A DNA stretch of 57,329 bases from Oscillospiraceae bacterium. GTDB taxonomy: Bacteria > Bacillota > Clostridia > Saccharofermentanales > Saccharofermentanaceae. The DNA is taken from positions 1 through 57,329 of the forward strand of contig FWXP01000011.1 in NCBI GenBank assembly GCA_900176545.1, in the 5' to 3' direction. Below the pieces are notes generated by a model. The model worked only from the letters and a program-made list of their open reading frames with translations. It did no database searches and was not told the origin of the DNA. The position numbers and the translations under genes are program-made. Shown one piece after another: positions 26,911-35,528 of this stretch (within the stretch, counting starts at the first letter, position 1; each line of letters starts with the position of its first letter).

Positions 26911-26943
26911 AAAGGATATCCCGCCTCATAAAAGGCGGGATAT
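26911..26943 (-). terminator. Terminator of the blaI-blaR1-lipoprotein operon
   Basis: Perfect 10-bp stem (26934-26943 with 26916-26925), 8-nt loop, then CCTTTTG on the minus strand, 35 nt past the last lipoprotein stop. Confidence 0.9.
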
Positions 26944-26977
26944 TGTAAACTAATTATGAAAGATGATAGAAGTTCTG

Positions 26978-27997
26978 TTAACAGTTTGAGTACACTGACG
27001 TGATAGTGATAAAACCTGTCTCCCTGTCATAGCAGAACGTAGTAGGCTGTTCTTCCACCGTTTCCCCGACGACAGTCGTAACATATGTTATGGTGATCAG
27101 CGTACCGTCATCCTGTCTGTCGGTCTCTGTTCCGAATAAAAACGGAATATCTACTCTTTCAAACAGATCCTCATCACCTTCAAAATACCAGACTTCGATA
27201 AAGCCTGTGCTGTCCTGATACATACCGCTGAATCCGCCTCTATATCCGTAATCGTACATATAGAACGTGGAATACGGATCGAAGGTAGACAGGACATATC
27301 CCTCATCCATATACGACTCGGCAACCGCTCTTATATCTTCGTCTTCTATAGTATCAAGATCAGTGATCTCCATACTATAGACATCATCATACGGAGAAGA
27401 TAAGTCGTCCTCAAAAGATACCGTCATCACACCAGTATCCGTATCAAGCTCATAATGGGTATTCCTGGTGATCATCTGACCTTCTACCCAATTCGATTCG
27501 TGGCACATGCACTTATCGACCTCTATGATGCTCCCTGATTCATCATCAGCAACGGAGACCAGTGTTCCGCCGTATATATCCGTCTCACAATGAGCGATCT
27601 TATCGAATATCTCCTCGTCAGCTTCGAATATCAACGTTACAGATTGAGAAGAATACCCGTAAAGCTCGGCATATACACCGTTATCGTACGGATACTCCAT
27701 ATCGCCGAGCTCATATTTCAGATAGTATCCCACATTAAGCTCATAGATCGCGTATTCCTGGTCAAACAAAGACGCTGCGGCCTCTTTGACATCGTCATTA
27801 TCAAGAAAGTCCAGCTCCGAAGGATATTGAGGAGCAGTCTCCTCTGTAGTGTTCGTGGTCTCCTCTGCCGAAGTGGTCTCGGAAGCTTGTGAGGATGTTG
27901 TCTCTTTTGTCTCACCCGCCTTATCGCATGCACCGAGCATGCAAGATCCCAATACGAAGGCAGCAGTAAAAACTGCAGCAGCTCTTTTCTTTTTCAT
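26978..27997 (-). CDS. Lipoprotein of the STNGEL family, two divergent domains (339 aa)
   Basis: The signal peptide ends in lipobox LGAC (Cys24), followed by a Thr/Ser/Glu-rich stalk (25-50). Copy 1 (about 50-205) and copy 2 (about 210-339) each have the helix IEDEDIRAVAESYMDEGY or its variant, an acidic ELF/DLF motif (DEEIFDKI, DEDLFERV), DDGT-I or its remnant, and a closing (Y/D)(D/R)xxTG strand. STNGEL itself is lost in both copies. It is the last gene of the blaI operon, 63 nt after the preceding lipoprotein. Extracellular function unknown. Confidence 0.85.
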   Translation of the reverse strand: MKKKRAAAVFTAAFVLGSCMLGACDKAGETKETTSSQASETTSAEETTNTTEETAPQYPSELDFLDNDDVKEAAASLFDQEYAIYELNVGYYLKYELGDMEYPYDNGVYAELYGYSSQSVTLIFEADEEIFDKIAHCETDIYGGTLVSVADDESGSIIEVDKCMCHESNWVEGQMITRNTHYELDTDTGVMTVSFEDDLSSPYDDVYSMEITDLDTIEDEDIRAVAESYMDEGYVLSTFDPYSTFYMYDYGYRGGFSGMYQDSTGFIEVWYFEGDEDLFERVDIPFLFGTETDRQDDGTLITITYVTTVVGETVEEQPTTFCYDRETGFITITSVYSNC

Positions 27998-28060
27998 CTC
28001 TTCATATCCTTATTCTCATTTCTATCTATCCATCGTTGAGGGCATTTTTCTTTTTGTTCG

Positions 28061-29245
28061 TCAGCAGTTGTGGATCTCATCAAGACCTTCGACGATCATA
28101 TCAGGGTCTACGTCATCTCCCACGTTGTCGAACCAAGGGTTATAGATTATCGCGACACCTGTATCCCTGTTGTACTCATAGACATATCCTCCGCCGTACT
28201 CAACATCGATATATCTTATTACCGTACCGTCATCCACGACTTCGAAGTCCGGAGAACCAATGCTGAACCTTCCTACCACGGCATTCTCGAAGCAATCTTC
28301 ATCCATCTTAAATACTCGTATGGTAATGCATACACCATCATCCACATAGAGAGCTTCGAATCCGACCATGAGCTGATATTCTTCACCTTCCCACTCATAA
28401 TCTATCCATTCGTCATCTCCGATATCTCTGGGCATTATCTGGTAACCGAGCACATAGCATGCTGCCAATACGGCATTGATATCCTCATCACCATGTATAG
28501 TCTCATTGACAAAGAGAAGCTGCCAGTTATCTTCATTGGTATCTTCACAATAGAAGGTCATGATACCGGTATCCCTGTTGAACTCAAAGCAGGCATAATT
28601 ATGATTCTCGGCAGATTCAAACTCCCTATATCGCTTGATAACGGTTCCGTCATCAGAATAAGATCCTTCGTCGTCATTCCACCAGACTCCGCGTCCCAGC
28701 ACGAAGTAATTGAACAACGTCTCGTTCATCTTCCATACTGAGATCTCCTTCATAGTGCCGTCATCTATCATTTGACCCGAGAAACCGCGGCAGAATGTAT
28801 ACTCATAATCTCCGTAGTTCTGAGGAGACAATCTGTCGATTATCGTATATCCTTCATCCTCGTATGACTGAGCGAGTTCTCTTAAGTCCTCATCTTCGAT
28901 GTCATTAAGGTCAGTTATCATGGAAGGACGGCTCCAGTCATCCTCTGAACAAAGGATCATATACTCGTCCATTCCTTCAAGTTCACCGTTCGTGCTTACA
29001 AAATCAGGACCGAGGTCGAAAGCATTTTCCTCCGGCTCCTCATCGGATAAAGTATCCTCCTCGGAAGATGAAGTCTCTTCAGTTTCCTCCGTCTCAGTTG
29101 TCGTTACCTCAACAGTCACTTCGGACGTAGTCGTCCCGGAAGAAGTCTCAGTCTTCGAAGATCCGTCACATGCAGCCAGCGAACCTGTCAGTATCATCAT
29201 GCAGATCAATACCGCTACGGACTTGGTTATCTTATTATTGATCAT
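28061..29245 (-). CDS. Lipoprotein of the STNGEL family, two domains (394 aa)
   Basis: The ATG at 29245 has GGAGGTGA 5 nt upstream, 16 nt after the BlaR1-like stop. Lipobox LAAC (Cys near 25) and an acidic/Thr-rich stalk lead to copy 1 (about 75-240) with VSTNGELEGMDEYM, IEDEDLRELAQSY, FCRGFSG, KMNETLFNYFVL, DDGTVI and EFNRDTGI, and copy 2 (about 245-385) with KMDEDCFENAVVG, DDGTVIRY and EYNRDTGV. It is secreted and membrane-anchored, and cotranscribed with a protease whose ectodomain is made of the same domains. Confidence 0.87.
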   Translation of the reverse strand: MINNKITKSVAVLICMMILTGSLAACDGSSKTETSSGTTTSEVTVEVTTTETEETEETSSSEEDTLSDEEPEENAFDLGPDFVSTNGELEGMDEYMILCSEDDWSRPSMITDLNDIEDEDLRELAQSYEDEGYTIIDRLSPQNYGDYEYTFCRGFSGQMIDDGTMKEISVWKMNETLFNYFVLGRGVWWNDDEGSYSDDGTVIKRYREFESAENHNYACFEFNRDTGIMTFYCEDTNEDNWQLLFVNETIHGDEDINAVLAACYVLGYQIMPRDIGDDEWIDYEWEGEEYQLMVGFEALYVDDGVCITIRVFKMDEDCFENAVVGRFSIGSPDFEVVDDGTVIRYIDVEYGGGYVYEYNRDTGVAIIYNPWFDNVGDDVDPDMIVEGLDEIHNC

Positions 29246-29261
29246 CGTCTCACCTCCGTTA

Positions 29262-31328
29262 TCATATAAACTCATATGACTCGTCTGTTATCGTCATCAG
29301 ATTCGTATTCCTGTCAAAGGAAAGAGTACATGTATATGTTACGGAATAATCCTCGTCTTCGACTTCGTAGGTATCAGCCATAGTAAGTGTTATTACTGTT
29401 CCGTCATCATCTCTGGATGACTCTTCGCCCCAATAACCGCAAGCAGCCAAAGATTCAAAAAGCTCCTCATCGGCTTCGAACACGGTGAATGAAGAACCGG
29501 CCCGGTAACTGCCGTCTATAGGATCAGGATCGGAATAATCAGAATACTGTATACCGTATCCGTACGGATATTCCTCTTCATAGAACAGATCATAGTAATA
29601 CCAGTCATCCGGATCGAACGTCCAGACTTCGGCTCCGTTTTCTTGACGATCAAGCGCTATGTCCCTGATATCATCATTATCCACCTGAGTCATCTGGCCG
29701 GCTTGATTAACGCTATTCTGCTGAAGATATACTGTACAGATACCGCTCTCACGATCAAATTCAGCTACAGATCCGCCATACGAATCCGTATACCTTATGA
29801 CAGTTCCGTCATCTTCCACAGTATCCCTGGGCTTATCATAAGATCCGCACATACTTGCAGGACCTACTATGAAATATTCGAACAGTTCCTCATTCATCTT
29901 ATATACCCATACAGTGCGTGTCTCGTCATACCAGATATCACCGTCCTGTACGTCGTTAAAATAGAACGCGTTGAAACCATACTTGAACATGTATTCACCG
30001 TCACCAAGAGACTCATGCCTGGAGAGCTGATTCTGCTGATCGAATATCTGGTATCCCTGATCCATGTAATCCTGAGCGATCTCCCTGATGTCAGCATCCT
30101 CAAATACGCTGACATCAGATACATCACGGACAAGTTCTTCCCTTTCACTGTCAGGATAATCAGATACGGGCACCATATACACCAACTGATCTTCAAGCTC
30201 TCCGTTGGTACTTACGAACTCTTCTTCGGCATAAGGATCATATTCTTCACCGGTGAGTTCCACCGTAGTCTCTTCCGGCGAAGAGGCTGTTGTCGCTTCC
30301 GAGGAAGCCTTTGTCGTAGTTACTTCAGTCTTATCACTTACGGTACATGCATTCAGGACACATGTTGCGAGCACCGAGCAGACTATAAGGACGGTTGCTA
30401 CCGCCATCGCTTTGCTGCTCTTCTTAAAGCTCAATATATTCTTAATTCTCATCTTGACCTCCGTCTTGCCGACAGCACTCTTACTGAAGGAAGTCGGCAT
30501 GACCACATACGCGTGATCGGTATTCTTACTGGCGAGGGTAACGAGCGAAATGCTGTACTTCTTTCTTATGTCTTCGCCCATCTTCTCCAAAACGATCTCA
30601 TCGCAGCTCATCTCCATATCCCTGCAGAAGAGAACAAACGAGATCCACACAAGAGGATTGAACCAATGTATCGCCACAGCCACTACCGCAAGAGCCTTGA
30701 AGATCAGATCGCCGCGCCTAACATGAGCGCGCTCGTGCGCGATAAGATAATCTCTCTCGCCGTTATCAAGTTCAGTGGGCAAAAAGATACGCGGATAAAA
30801 TATGCCTATGGCAAACGGAGAATCCACGAGAGGAGATTCAAATAATCCCCTTCCGATCTTCCTTGCACCGCGAAGCCTTAGGTGCAGGCGGATCAAATGG
30901 AACAGCGCATATCCCAGTATCAGAGCAGCAACTATCAGCCAGACGGCAGCGATCACCATATGCGGATCGATACTCGTCTTATGCGAAGCAGCTTCTACTG
31001 CAGCTTGAGCATGCGATACTTCAGTTACCCGGGACGGATGACCTTCAGAAGCAATCAATCTCTCGGCAGCCGAACTTCTTACATACTGAGCATACACCCT
31101 TGAATTCTGAACTCTGGATGTTGCTTCAGAAGCAGGCTTTAGATTGAAAAGGCTCAGCTTGGATTCTATGGATACGGGACAAAGGAGCCTGAACCAGACC
31201 GCTGCCCATAACATATAAACGTACTTCCTGGGAAACCTCTTCATCAGAGCCCTTATGACAAGGACTACCCCGATGACTATACATGCCGTAAGGCTCATCT
31301 TAGTTACGATCTCGATCAAACCGCTCAT
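29262..31328 (-). CDS. BlaR1-type M56 metallopeptidase fused to two STNGEL domains
   Basis: 688 aa from the ATG at 31328 (GGAGGT 7 nt upstream). The membrane M56 zinc protease has the HERAH catalytic motif at about 198-202 and a downstream MEMSCDE with the third ligand. Such proteins sense a signal outside and trigger cleavage of their BlaI repressor. After the last TM (about 323-342) comes a Thr/Ser/Glu stalk and two domains (about 370-540 and 545-688) identical in type to those of the lipoproteins: STNGELEDQ, KMNEELFEYFIVG, DDGTVIRY, DDDGTVITL. The usual penicillin-binding sensor is absent. The last TM ends LNAC, a lipobox-like sequence. It sits 16 nt after blaI and 16 nt before a lipoprotein gene. 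Confidence 0.9.
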   Translation of the reverse strand: MSGLIEIVTKMSLTACIVIGVVLVIRALMKRFPRKYVYMLWAAVWFRLLCPVSIESKLSLFNLKPASEATSRVQNSRVYAQYVRSSAAERLIASEGHPSRVTEVSHAQAAVEAASHKTSIDPHMVIAAVWLIVAALILGYALFHLIRLHLRLRGARKIGRGLFESPLVDSPFAIGIFYPRIFLPTELDNGERDYLIAHERAHVRRGDLIFKALAVVAVAIHWFNPLVWISFVLFCRDMEMSCDEIVLEKMGEDIRKKYSISLVTLASKNTDHAYVVMPTSFSKSAVGKTEVKMRIKNILSFKKSSKAMAVATVLIVCSVLATCVLNACTVSDKTEVTTTKASSEATTASSPEETTVELTGEEYDPYAEEEFVSTNGELEDQLVYMVPVSDYPDSEREELVRDVSDVSVFEDADIREIAQDYMDQGYQIFDQQNQLSRHESLGDGEYMFKYGFNAFYFNDVQDGDIWYDETRTVWVYKMNEELFEYFIVGPASMCGSYDKPRDTVEDDGTVIRYTDSYGGSVAEFDRESGICTVYLQQNSVNQAGQMTQVDNDDIRDIALDRQENGAEVWTFDPDDWYYYDLFYEEEYPYGYGIQYSDYSDPDPIDGSYRAGSSFTVFEADEELFESLAACGYWGEESSRDDDGTVITLTMADTYEVEDEDYSVTYTCTLSFDRNTNLMTITDESYEFI

Positions 31329-31344
31329 GACGATACCTCCGTTA

Positions 31345-31710
31345 TCACTTGTCATCCATATGACTGTCAATAAGGTCTATAAGTTCCTGCGCTTCACTCT
31401 TTGTAAGCTTCTTGTCACCGAGGAAAGCCGTAACAAAGGAAGGCAATGACCCTCCGAATGTCTTCTTGACTACCCTGGAACTCTCGAAACGCTGTACTCG
31501 CTCCCTGGGAACCAGCACTCTTACAGTCGCATCTTCATTAGATACCATCCCCTTGGCTGACACTCTTCTTAAGATGGTGTATGTCGTCGACTTCTTCCAA
31601 TCGAGATTCTCTTCCGCCAGCTTGACAAGTCTTCCGGATTCCAGCGGTGCATAATCCCAGATTATATCCATCAAACGGTATTCACTGTCACTTAAGAAAA
31701 GGTCTTCCAT
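31345..31710 (-). CDS. BlaI/MecI-family repressor
   Basis: 121 aa from the ATG at 31710 (GGAGG 8 nt upstream); the longer frame runs back through the operator. A winged-helix N-terminal domain contains LSDSEYRLMDIIWDYAP, W(K)KSTTYTILRRVSAKGMV and a wing; the C-terminal dimerisation part ends in acidic helices. BlaI repressors bind TACA-N2-TGTA dyads and are cleaved upon signalling by the BlaR1 partner, encoded next. Two such dyads overlap its own promoter. Confidence 0.93.
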   Translation of the reverse strand: MEDLFLSDSEYRLMDIIWDYAPLESGRLVKLAEENLDWKKSTTYTILRRVSAKGMVSNEDATVRVLVPRERVQRFESSRVVKKTFGGSLPSFVTAFLGDKKLTKSEAQELIDLIDSHMDDK

Positions 31711-31727
31711 ATAGTTCCTCCATTCAA

Positions 31728-31781
31728 GTTTACACTTGTAAACCTGAATACAGTTTACATTTGTAAACCGCATTTTGTCAA
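31728..31781 (-). promoter_or_regulatory. blaI operon promoter with two BlaI-type operators
   Basis: Dyads GTTTACA-CT-TGTAAAC (31728-31743) and GTTTACA-TT-TGTAAAC (31753-31768) are perfect 7-2-7 inverted repeats, centres 25 bp apart. On the minus strand the -35 TTGACA (31776-31781) stands just before the second dyad, so the dyads span the spacer, -10 and start. The core TACA-N2-TGTA is the established BlaI/MecI half-site pair, which supports autoregulation. Confidence 0.9.
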
Positions 31782-31820
31782 CCTTATATATATGGTAAAT
31801 TCAAATAAAACTTTCCGTAT

Positions 31821-31856
31821 AACAAAGGAAACTTCCCGCCGCTGCGAGAAGTTCCC
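31821..31856 (-). terminator. Terminator after lipoprotein at 31.9 kb
   Basis: 13-bp stem on the minus strand (31844-31856 with 31827-31839) with two wobble pairs that only form in the minus-strand RNA, then TTTGTTAT. Confidence 0.85.
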
Positions 31857-31888
31857 TTCGATACTTTATTTTGGTGGACAACTTATTG

Positions 31889-32611
31889 TCAGATATCAAC
31901 TTCGATCTCGTCACCCAAAGAAGGATCGCACTGGAAATCGTAGTAGTAGATACCGATACCGGTATCCCTGTTGAACTCTACATAGAATCCTTCTTCAGAC
32001 ACCCTGATGACCGTACCGTCATCTTCCGTTACCGCATCGGCATCCCAGGGATAGAGCTCAACGAAGAAATAATTGAATAATGTCTCGTTCATCTTATAGG
32101 CGTATACGACCTTATACCACTCACCGTCGTCATACTCGGCGCTGAATCCGTTATTGAACATATACTCGCCGTCGCCCATTGCCCATCCCTGAGCCAGATC
32201 GACACGAGGATCGCAGATCCTGAATCCGTCATCCATATAAGACTGAGCAAGAGCTCTGACATCCTCATCTTCAATGACTGTCAGATCGTTGATGTAATAG
32301 TCATCTCCGATCTCATCGTAACTGTTGTCAACATGAGTAGGACAAAGTTCCATATATTCATCCTGGCCTTCAAGCTCACCGTTGGTGCTCTGGAAGGAAT
32401 AACTGCTGTAGTACTCCTCATCGTCTTCATCAATGTAGCATCCGGAGCCGCAGTAGTCCTCGTCCTCAGTCTCTTCCGTAGTTTCTCTTGTCGTCTCCTT
32501 GGAAGTCTTCTCGGTGGTCTCCTCAGCTGCCTTCACGGAACAACCCGTGATACCAATTGTAGCTGCAAGAGCAGCACTTCCTAATACCTTAATGATCTTT
32601 TTGTTATTCAT
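31889..32611 (-). CDS. Lipoprotein of the STNGEL family (single domain)
   Basis: 240 aa; lipobox GITGC, then a Glu/Thr-rich stalk (about 25-75) and one domain (about 75-240) with STNGELEGQDEYM, IEDEDVRALAQSYMDDGF, GDGEYMFNNGFS, KMNETLFNYFFV, DDGTVIRV and EFNRDTGIGIYYY. It is a close paralog of the proteins at 14.4 and 45.8 kb, including the signal peptide. It lies immediately upstream of blaI but has its own upstream block and terminator. Function unknown. Confidence 0.87.
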   Translation of the reverse strand: MNNKKIIKVLGSAALAATIGITGCSVKAAEETTEKTSKETTRETTEETEDEDYCGSGCYIDEDDEEYYSSYSFQSTNGELEGQDEYMELCPTHVDNSYDEIGDDYYINDLTVIEDEDVRALAQSYMDDGFRICDPRVDLAQGWAMGDGEYMFNNGFSAEYDDGEWYKVVYAYKMNETLFNYFFVELYPWDADAVTEDDGTVIRVSEEGFYVEFNRDTGIGIYYYDFQCDPSLGDEIEVDI

Positions 32612-32662
32612 GTTCGTTTTCTCCTTTTTTCTCGGTCGTCATTCCCATCGACCTTGATACCA

Positions 32663-32731
32663 GGATAAATCAGGAAGTCAACACACTTGCAACGGAGCTG
32701 TGTGACACATGTCACAAAAGTGAGGCAAAAC
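32663..32731 (-). promoter_or_regulatory. Conserved upstream block C of the lipoprotein family
   Basis: It aligns to 15184-15252 and 46551-46619 with the same spacing of TCAA, TGCAAC, TGTGT, TGTCA and GGCAAAA. TGCAAC lies 77 nt before the start codon. Within it, TGTGA-N6-TCACA at 32701-32716 forms a perfect dyad that looks like a CRP/FNR-type site; the other two blocks lack this exact dyad. Confidence 0.6.
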
Positions 32732-32746
32732 TATGGCAGAGATGAG

Positions 32747-32782
32747 ACACAAAACGGACGACCCGATAATAGGGTCGTCCGT
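32747..32782 (-). terminator. Terminator of the ABC exporter operon
   Basis: Perfect 11-bp stem (32772-32782 with 32754-32764), 7-nt loop, then TTTTGTG, just past the exporter stop. Confidence 0.92.
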
Positions 32783-32790
32783 CATCAAGA

Positions 32791-34956
32791 TCAACTCAGA
32801 TTCTGTGCCGCGCACAAGCTGTAGTAGATACCTTTCTTTGCCAGGAGTTCGGCATGGGTACCGATCTCGGCTATCTTATGATCATCTATTACCATGATCC
32901 TGTCTGCATTCTTTAATGTAGACAGTCTGTGAGCGATAGCAAATGTCGTCTTGTTGCTCGTCAGTCTGTCAAGAGCCTTCTGGATCATGAACTCACTCTC
33001 CGTATCGAGGCTTGCGGTTGCTTCATCGAGGATCAGGATCTTCGGATCCGTAAGTATCGCTCTGGCTATGGCAATACGCTGTCGTTCACCGCCCGATAAT
33101 GTATGTCCCTTCTCACCCACGTATGTGTTATATCCGTCAGGAAGCTTACTTATGAAGGTGTGTGCATTAGCAAGCTTTGCCGCATGTATTATCTCATCGA
33201 CAGAAGCATCGGGCTTAGAGAACCTGATGTTATCGATGATGGTACCCGAGAACAGGAAAGTCTCCTGAAGTACTACACCGAGCTGCGAGTGATAAGACTT
33301 CCTGCTTATATCCTTCATATCGACGCCGTCTACCAGGATGCTTCCGTCATCTGTCTCATAAAGCCTCATCAGAAGATTGATGAGAGTGGACTTACCGGCA
33401 CCCGAAGCTCCGACTATGCCGATCATCTCTCCGGGCTTTATCACCGCATTGATATCCTCGATGACAGGCTGATAGGACTTATAGCCGAATGTAGCATGGT
33501 CGAAGGTGATCTCTCCCTTTATATTGATGTCACGCACCTTACCGGGGTCTTCCTCAGGCGCCTCCTGGGAAAGCACATCATATATTCTTTCGAGGCTGCT
33601 CTTGAGCTTGGAGAGCTCTCGGGGAAGTCTTCCGAGCCAGCCGACATACTGAAACAGAAGGAGCGTATATGCGATGAACTGGTAGAGCTCACCGTAGCTC
33701 ATCTTCTCGGCGATGACCTCGCTTCCGCCGAAGTATACGACAATGACTACACCAAGTCCCATGCAGAAGGAAAGAACAAAGTCGAACATACCCCAGAAGC
33801 GTTCATTTCTCTTCTGGATATCGGCGAACTGTCCCGATAAGACCTTGAACCTCTCGGCCTCCTGCTCCTCCTTGCCGTAGCTCTTTACTATACGCATACC
33901 GGAGATAACATCCTGAAGATCCGATGCAACGTCGTCATTCTTCTTGTTCTGTACACGGAATACCCTGCTTATGGTCTTCCTTAAGTAGAGCATGAAGAAA
34001 GTGACGGGCGGCACTACCGTGAAGGTAAGGAGCGCCAGCTTCCAGTCCAGCACCAGCATATAGAAGACATCCCATATGAAGATGAAGAATACCGCGAAGA
34101 GATTACAGAATACGTCAGAAGTAAATTCGGCTACGAATCTCGTATCGTCCGTGATCCTGTTAAGGAGTTCGCCGGGTCTTCTCTCATTTATGAAGCTCAA
34201 GGGAAGTCTCTGACACTTCTCAAAGAGATCTCTTCTTAAGTCAGCCGACAGCTTGGAACCGAGCTTTGCCGTCGCGATACTCTTACCTATGTTGATAAGA
34301 ACGATAGCAACGCTCAAGGTAAACATCAGTATAAGGAATACGAGCGCCGTCCTGAGGCTGCCATTCTTCTCCAGTACATCGTTTATGAGCCTCTTTTGCA
34401 CCTCGGGATTTAGAAGCGTCGTGACTGCTACCATGACCATAAGGAATGATATCCATGCAAGATCCTTTTTATAAGGTCTTATGGTCTTGCCGAGTATCTT
34501 GAAGAATCCGCCGTTGCCGGAGCAGTGAGGACAGGTCTTCGTTCCGGGTATGACCCTGCCGCAATGAGGGCACATCTTCTCATACTCCGGGCTTTCTACC
34601 TTCTCGTATCTGCCCGAGATAAGGATATTGATACCTCTTGCTATGTAGGCATATCTGCTCATGTGTGCTGAGGAATAGTGTGCAACAAGAACGTCCTCGC
34701 CGCCTTTCTTCACTACCAGCATGCCTCCGCCTACACCTGCTTCGGCAGTTGCCTTCGTAAGTTCATTTATCTCATGGGATATCTTCTCCCCATCGATGAA
34801 GGTATAGAGCTTATCTGTTGTTACGACACAGAAGGAGTCAGTCGACCAGTTTCCGCCGGCGCCTATATCGATCGGGACAGCGTAATAGATGCTCTCGCCG
34901 CCTGTAAGCTCGATCTCATCTCTTATCTTCTGTGGAAGTTCAAAAACAAGATTCAT
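32791..34956 (-). CDS. ABC exporter (TMD-NBD) with N-terminal PH-like domain and zinc ribbon
   Basis: 721 aa. An N-terminal cytoplasmic domain of about 120 residues (VVTTDKLYTFIDGEKI) is followed by a zinc ribbon (CPHCG-RVIPGTKTCPHC, about 137-152), six TMs (about 170-460) and a nucleotide-binding domain with Walker A GIVGASGAGKST, signature LSGGERQRIAIARA and Walker B ILILDEATASLD. This is a type IV half-exporter (MsbA/LmrA-like) that should dimerise with itself or with the product of 35529-37808. The extra N-terminal sensor-like domain is unusual. Substrate unknown. Start 15 nt after the DUF1854 gene. Confidence 0.9.
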   Translation of the reverse strand: MNLVFELPQKIRDEIELTGGESIYYAVPIDIGAGGNWSTDSFCVVTTDKLYTFIDGEKISHEINELTKATAEAGVGGGMLVVKKGGEDVLVAHYSSAHMSRYAYIARGINILISGRYEKVESPEYEKMCPHCGRVIPGTKTCPHCSGNGGFFKILGKTIRPYKKDLAWISFLMVMVAVTTLLNPEVQKRLINDVLEKNGSLRTALVFLILMFTLSVAIVLINIGKSIATAKLGSKLSADLRRDLFEKCQRLPLSFINERRPGELLNRITDDTRFVAEFTSDVFCNLFAVFFIFIWDVFYMLVLDWKLALLTFTVVPPVTFFMLYLRKTISRVFRVQNKKNDDVASDLQDVISGMRIVKSYGKEEQEAERFKVLSGQFADIQKRNERFWGMFDFVLSFCMGLGVVIVVYFGGSEVIAEKMSYGELYQFIAYTLLLFQYVGWLGRLPRELSKLKSSLERIYDVLSQEAPEEDPGKVRDINIKGEITFDHATFGYKSYQPVIEDINAVIKPGEMIGIVGASGAGKSTLINLLMRLYETDDGSILVDGVDMKDISRKSYHSQLGVVLQETFLFSGTIIDNIRFSKPDASVDEIIHAAKLANAHTFISKLPDGYNTYVGEKGHTLSGGERQRIAIARAILTDPKILILDEATASLDTESEFMIQKALDRLTSNKTTFAIAHRLSTLKNADRIMVIDDHKIAEIGTHAELLAKKGIYYSLCAAQNLS

Positions 34957-34971
34957 ATATTCTTTCCCGAT

Positions 34972-35508
34972 TTACAGAAACAGATCGAGCATCCTCCTCT
35001 CCTTCTTTGTAAGCTGATCAACATCCTTGATCTCAAATCTGTTCTCATCTACATCCTGTATGATGAGTCTTGTATCAGAGAGCTTTGCTACCGCGGAAGC
35101 ACCCATGTTAATGGCGAACCTGCACTCACCCTTATCCGTCATAACATGGAAATATGCATATCCGTATTCATCCTTGATGCTCATTATCCTGCTTATGACG
35201 GGAGTAAAGTAATAAAGCTCCAGCTGCTCTCTTATGAGTTTCTGCGACTCCTCGCTCATTGAAGCCAGATCCTCGATGATACCTATCTCCTTATCGCCGT
35301 TGCCGTATTCTCTTATAGAAAGATATCTGTCGGCATCGGAGAAAGGAAAGAGCCTCGAGACCCTTACCCTGTCATAGTGAGTTCCCTTGCAGTCAAGGCT
35401 TAAGAACCCGCCCTTGGTCTTCGCGAAAGTATCCTCTCTCGTGATCATATTGGTAGCAGTCATCTCTGCTGCTTTCTTCTCATATATGTTAAGTGTATCT
35501 TCTGCCAT
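34972..35508 (-). CDS. DUF1854 family protein (178 aa)
   Basis: Soluble protein with the DUF1854 pattern: DGDKEIGIIEDLASM-like core (here NGDKEIGIIEDL), LELYYFTPVI-RI-SIKDEYGYAY, RFAINM, LIIQDVDENRF and EIKDVDQLTKKERRMLDLFL. DUF1854 genes elsewhere neighbour ABC exporters of the same type, including in cyanophycin-linked operons. It lies between two exporter genes with gaps of 20 and 15 nt, so it is probably an accessory subunit of that transporter. Confidence 0.88.
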   Translation of the reverse strand: MAEDTLNIYEKKAAEMTATNMITREDTFAKTKGGFLSLDCKGTHYDRVRVSRLFPFSDADRYLSIREYGNGDKEIGIIEDLASMSEESQKLIREQLELYYFTPVISRIMSIKDEYGYAYFHVMTDKGECRFAINMGASAVAKLSDTRLIIQDVDENRFEIKDVDQLTKKERRMLDLFL

Positions 35509-35528
35509 ATTCCGTGTATCCTCCTGTA

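Noticed and set aside
31329-31370. Longer start for the BlaR1-like protein
   Set aside because: It would overlap blaI and lacks a ribosome site; the ATG at 31328 has GGAGGT at good spacing.
32663-32731. BlaI operator in the lipoprotein upstream blocks
   Set aside because: The blocks lack the TACA-N2-TGTA dyad; similarity is limited to short words, so a different regulator is more likely.
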